DNA from: UBA9300 sp964577305
GTDB taxonomy: Bacteria; Bacteroidota; Bacteroidia; Bacteroidales; VadinHA17
DNA length: 10,543 nt
Direction: 5' to 3'
Assembly: GCA_964577305.1 (NCBI GenBank)
Contig: CAZNYS010000086.1
Location: 1-10,543 of the forward strand
The position numbers were made by a program, and so were the translations under genes. The notes beneath the pieces are model-generated. The model was not told where the DNA came from and made no database searches. It saw nothing but the letters and a program-made list of their open reading frames with translations. Below are positions 7,621 through 10,543 of this stretch, piece after piece. Positions within the stretch are counted from its first letter, which is position 1. Each line of letters opens with the position of its first letter.

Positions 7621-9873
7621 GTGAAAACCAATTACCTTTCACTGATTTCAATGCTTATACTTGCCGGGGTTTCTGCATTTCCAGTCCATGGGCAGATAAA
7701 GGGAAAAGTATACGATGCCACTACAATGGAATCACTGCGAGGGGTTCATGTAATTTATGGTAATGTTGCAGGTACGGTCACCGACAGTGATGGACTATAC
7801 TCATTTTCGGTCGGGCCGGGAAGGGTGGAGGTTTCATTCAGGTTTGTAGGATACGGATCTGTCACAAGAGTGTTAAATATTATTGAAGGAACTCCGATTC
7901 AGCTTGATATTGGTATGGTCCCATTGGTAAGTGAGATAAACGAGATTGTTGTTAGCGCAGGGAAAGCCGGTCAGAAGATTTCGGAGCTCACAGTTTCAAT
8001 GGATATAATAAAGCCATATATGATAACTGAAAATCATATTATTAATGCAGAGGAGATACTAAATAAAACACCCGGTATTGAAATAATGGATGGACAGGCA
8101 TCAATCAGGGGAGGCAGTGGATACAGTTATGGAGCAGGCAGCAGGGTACTTGCCCTTATCGACGGGCTACCGATCCTTTCAACTGATGCAGGAAATATTA
8201 AGTGGGGAACCCTGCCTCTTGAAAATATTTCGCAGATAGAGGTAATAAAAGGTGCCTCTTCAGTTCTTTATGGCTCTTCTGCCCTGAATGGAGTAATAAA
8301 TTTCATATCATCAGAGCCGGGACCTGAGCCTGTTACGCAGTTATCGATTATGAATGGGGTATATGACAAACCCCGTAACCGGGACTGGATATGGTGGGAT
8401 TCACCCAGGTTTGTTCAGAATTTCTCTTTCTTTCATTCGGGGCGACTCTCAAATACCGACATTGCTATAGGTGGGAGAGTTTTAAATGATAATGGATATC
8501 GTAAGTATGATCATGAACGTTCTGGTCGCTTAAGCCTGAGTCTCAAACATAAAAGCAGGAAAGTAGAGTCTCTAAAATATGGAGTATCACTTAACAGTAC
8601 AATTACAAACAAGACCGATTTCCTGCTCTGGGAGGATGCTGCCACCGGTGCATTGAAGCAGAATGAGCTTACAGCCATGGATTTTAACGGCATATCTGTT
8701 GCAATAGATCCATTTGTTTCATTTAACAGTGATGAAATAATTAAACACGATTTTAAGGCAAGGATTCTTTCCAATATTAACAGGTTACCCGACAATTCCA
8801 ATAATAACAGCGATTCCCATTCAATTTATTCTGAGTACCAGTTTTCATACCTTGGTACATCAACCCTTAAGCTTGTTACCGGCCTGGTAAATCAATACAG
8901 TAAAATAAATTCAAACTTTTATGGAGACCATTACGGATTAAATTTTGCAGGCTACTTTCAGGGGGAGCTAAAGCCGCTTGAAAGATTTAAGATTGTTGCC
9001 GGCATGCGTCTTGAAGAAAATATTCTGGACGGTGAGGCTGATAAGTTTGTACCAATTTTCAGGGCAGGGCTTAACTGGGAGGCATCGAGGTCTACTTTCC
9101 TCAGGGCCTCTTTCGGACAGGGATACAGGTACGCCTCGGTTGCCGAAAAATATGCCTATACGACTGTAGGCACGGTAAAGATATTCCCCAATAATGAGAT
9201 AAGGTCAGAATCAGGATGGAGTTCAGAAGTCGGACTTAAGCAATTGTTATCAGGAAAGAAATTAAGTGGACAGGTTGATCTTTCCCTTTTCTATTTACAA
9301 AATAAGGATTTGATTGAATATGTATTCGGGGGATATACCGATCCCGTAACGCAGGAACTCGGTGTACTGGGTTTCCGACCCATAAATATTGAAAATTCAA
9401 GAGTTTACGGTGCGGAGCTGGAGCTAATGCTTAACAGGAGCTTCGGAAATTTCAATACCACCCTTAGAGGAGGTTACACCTATATGTACCCTGTTGAATT
9501 TAACGGTGTAACAGGTAGGAACACTGATAATTATCTCAAGTACAGGCGTAAGTACTCCGCTGAATTATCATTGCGAACCATTTACAAAAAGTTAGATTTT
9601 GGACTATACTTTTATCTGAAATCGGCAGTGCTTGATATTGATGATGTCTTCACCGGTATTAACAGCGAGACAATTTTACCTGGCTTTACCCAGTACTGGC
9701 AAGATAACCAGGAGGGACATTTCCTTATGGATATCAATGCAGGGTACAGGATCAAAGATTCCTACATTGTCTCATTTGCGGTAAAGAATGTAACCAATAC
9801 AGAGTATATGGGCCGGCCAGGCGATATTATGCCACAGCGTTTTTATAGCCTGCAACTGGGAATCAGATTCTGA
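7621..9873 (+). CDS. TonB-dependent outer-membrane receptor with carboxypeptidase-regulatory-like N-domain
   Basis: This 750-residue protein imports a ligand across the outer membrane using TonB/ExbB/ExbD energy. A Sec signal peptide ends near residue 25 (FPVHGQ). A carboxypeptidase-regulatory-like beta domain follows (26-100: IKGKVYDATTMESLRGVHV, then VTDSDGLYSFSV). EIVVSAG (108-114) resembles a TonB box. The plug lies at about 125-230, with EILNKTPGIEI, IRGGSGYSYG, LIDGLPI, IEVIKGASSVLYGSSALNGVINF. The rest is a beta barrel ending in the terminal phenylalanine of LGIRF, the usual outer-membrane insertion signal. The GTG start lies one base after the lipoprotein stop; an internal ATG (residue 11) would cut into the signal peptide. 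No SusD partner follows, so it is not a standard glycan-uptake pair. The ligand (metal chelate, cobalamin, heme or other) cannot be inferred. Confidence 0.94.
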   Translation: MKTNYLSLISMLILAGVSAFPVHGQIKGKVYDATTMESLRGVHVIYGNVAGTVTDSDGLYSFSVGPGRVEVSFRFVGYGSVTRVLNIIEGTPIQLDIGMVPLVSEINEIVVSAGKAGQKISELTVSMDIIKPYMITENHIINAEEILNKTPGIEIMDGQASIRGGSGYSYGAGSRVLALIDGLPILSTDAGNIKWGTLPLENISQIEVIKGASSVLYGSSALNGVINFISSEPGPEPVTQLSIMNGVYDKPRNRDWIWWDSPRFVQNFSFFHSGRLSNTDIAIGGRVLNDNGYRKYDHERSGRLSLSLKHKSRKVESLKYGVSLNSTITNKTDFLLWEDAATGALKQNELTAMDFNGISVAIDPFVSFNSDEIIKHDFKARILSNINRLPDNSNNNSDSHSIYSEYQFSYLGTSTLKLVTGLVNQYSKINSNFYGDHYGLNFAGYFQGELKPLERFKIVAGMRLEENILDGEADKFVPIFRAGLNWEASRSTFLRASFGQGYRYASVAEKYAYTTVGTVKIFPNNEIRSESGWSSEVGLKQLLSGKKLSGQVDLSLFYLQNKDLIEYVFGGYTDPVTQELGVLGFRPINIENSRVYGAELELMLNRSFGNFNTTLRGGYTYMYPVEFNGVTGRNTDNYLKYRRKYSAELSLRTIYKKLDFGLYFYLKSAVLDIDDVFTGINSETILPGFTQYWQDNQEGHFLMDINAGYRIKDSYIVSFAVKNVTNTEYMGRPGDIMPQRFYSLQLGIRF

Positions 9874-9875
9874 TT

Positions 9876-9910
9876 AGAAATAATAAGAGGGATTGATTAT
9901 TATTATTTCT
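9876..9910. terminator. Inverted repeat, possible bidirectional terminator between convergent genes
   Basis: AGAAATAATAA (9876-9886) and its perfect complement (9900-9910) form an 11-bp stem with a 13-base loop. It lies three bases after the receptor stop and overlaps the stop of the opposing 51-residue gene. T- and A-rich arms could serve both directions, but the stem has only one G-C pair and is weak, and no long T tract follows. Confidence 0.4.
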
Positions 9911-10058
9911 TGTTTCTTATTCGATCTAAATACTTTATTCTGGCCTCTTCGGGATCTGCACCAATTGCAATATATATTTTTGTCCTCAAATCGATTACAA
10001 CTTCCTGAAGTTTACTCAGGTCAGGCGATTTAAAGGTGTTTGACTTCTTTTCATACAT
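9903..10058 (-). CDS. Small conserved-looking hypothetical protein, 51 residues
   Basis: An ATG at 10058 opens 51 codons on the minus strand, ending with TAA at 9903-9905. The product starts MYEKKSNTFKSPDLSKLQ and ends DPEEARIKYLDRIRNKK. It is charged and basic, has no signal peptide or membrane segment, and appears able to form an amphipathic helix at each end around a central short strand (KIYIAIGA). The organised composition, with full-length codon use like a real gene, and its position in an otherwise empty 399-bp spacer facing the receptor gene argue that it is translated. I do not recognise a family and assign no function. A slightly shifted ATG at 10054 is in another frame and quickly ends. 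No promoter was identified upstream of it. Confidence 0.6.
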   Translation of the reverse strand: MYEKKSNTFKSPDLSKLQEVVIDLRTKIYIAIGADPEEARIKYLDRIRNKK

Positions 10059-10272
10059 AATAAAATATCTTATGTGGATTATAATTCTTTTTTGCGAAAG
10101 CCAGTTTATGAAGTTTCTCTACTGAAGGATACTGACAATATCCTGATGTTACTATTTAAACAATGGAGGAGTATTAATGTTCATTAATTGATAAATATAA
10201 CATAAAATAAATCAATATGATAGTTCTTTCAAAATATTTGAATTAACTTGCACTTTCATTTAAACATACATT
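10059..10272. other. AT-rich spacer upstream of the cold-shock gene
   Basis: These 214 bases separate the divergent 51-residue gene and cold-shock gene. They probably include the cold-shock leader. I found no well-matched -33/-7 promoter, no riboswitch and no further gene. Cold-shock genes often have long regulated leaders, but no diagnostic cold-box was visible. Confidence 0.4.
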
Positions 10273-10464
10273 ATGAACAAAGGAACAGTAAAATTCTACA
10301 ATGAGACGAAGGGATTCGGATTCATTAAAGATGCAAATTCATCAAAAGAGTACTATGTAAATTCATCGGGATTAAAAGACAGCATCCGCGAGAATGATGA
10401 AGTAACCTTCGATTTGCAGGAAGGAACAAAAGGATTGAATGCAGTTAATGTTAAACTGGCATAG
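10273..10464 (+). CDS. Cold-shock-domain protein (CspA family)
   Basis: This 63-residue protein is a single OB-fold cold-shock domain that binds single-stranded RNA or DNA in the cytoplasm and likely acts as an RNA chaperone. The start MNKGTVKFYNE and the RNP1 motif KGFGFI (13-18) are diagnostic. The RNP2 region reads EYYVNSSGL (26-34), where the family normally has a phenylalanine and a histidine (FVH); here they are Y28 and N30. The C-terminal half, ENDEVTFDLQEGTKGLNAVNV, is typical of the short Bacteroidota form. It is monocistronic, with an A/T-rich leader without a Shine-Dalgarno sequence, and is followed by a strong terminator. The histidine-to-asparagine change could weaken base stacking, but the protein is otherwise intact. 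Confidence 0.95.
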   Translation: MNKGTVKFYNETKGFGFIKDANSSKEYYVNSSGLKDSIRENDEVTFDLQEGTKGLNAVNVKLA

Positions 10465-10495
10465 TTTAAATTAGAATATACATTTAATTTTTGGG

Positions 10496-10519
10496 TCCCG
10501 CCTTTGGCGGGATTTTTTT
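10496..10519 (+). terminator. Strong intrinsic terminator after the cold-shock gene
   Basis: A perfect 7-bp stem, TCCCGCC (10496-10502) with GGCGGGA (10506-10512), closes a TTT loop and is followed directly by seven T residues (10513-10519). It lies 31 bases after the cold-shock stop codon. This is the clearest terminator in the window. Confidence 0.92.
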
Positions 10520-10543
10520 AATCGGGCCGGTTCATAATATCCG

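Noticed and set aside
10165..10192. GGAGGA followed by ATG resembling a ribosome binding site and start
   Set aside because: The frame ends after four codons, and Bacteroidota rarely use Shine-Dalgarno sequences.

Overview
The window looks like a scaffold from an uncultured, probably anaerobic member of the Bacteroidota (Bacteroidales/Marinilabiliales-like), most likely a metagenome assembly. The evidence is a TonB-dependent receptor with an N-terminal carboxypeptidase-regulatory-like domain, several Sec lipoproteins, A/T-rich leaders without Shine-Dalgarno sequences, a textbook Bacteroidota -33/-7 promoter at 2565-2596, and an AT-rich composition. It is a housekeeping and accessory mix. I see no phage, IS element, CRISPR array, tRNA or rRNA.

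Layout. 2-94 (+) is the C-terminal tail of an unidentified gene. 101-733 (+) is a family 4 uracil-DNA glycosylase. It converges on 833-2278 (-), a lipoprotein metallophosphatase/5'-nucleotidase, and a degenerate octamer repeat (796-835) lies between them. 2618-4038 (+) is a lipoprotein with two DUF1080 (3-keto-glycoside hydrolase-type) domains. It is interrupted by a 100-N scaffold gap whose two flanks are the same 55 bases. Removing the gap and one copy restores a single 421-residue frame, so the break is an assembly artefact. 4067-6888 (-) is a two-gene operon: a Tat-signal protein with four [4Fe-4S] clusters, then a tungsten-type aldehyde ferredoxin oxidoreductase. The pair resembles E. coli YdhY/YdhV. 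A 320-bp divergent spacer follows. 7209-9873 (+) is a tightly coupled pair: a small, probably surface-exposed lipoprotein and a TonB-dependent receptor. 9903-10058 (-) is a 51-residue small protein. 10273-10464 (+) is a cold-shock-domain protein followed by a strong intrinsic terminator.

How the genes work together. Two units look functional as pairs. In the oxidoreductase operon, the Fe-S protein would accept electrons from the tungstopterin enzyme, and it alone carries an export signal. In the lipoprotein/receptor pair, the lipoprotein would capture a ligand at the surface and the receptor would import it. The nucleotidase and DUF1080 lipoproteins are envelope scavenging enzymes transcribed divergently from a shared spacer. 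I found no clearly new system. The points most worth checking are the export arrangement of the oxidoreductase pair, the lipoprotein/receptor pair, the collapsed gap and the 51-residue protein.
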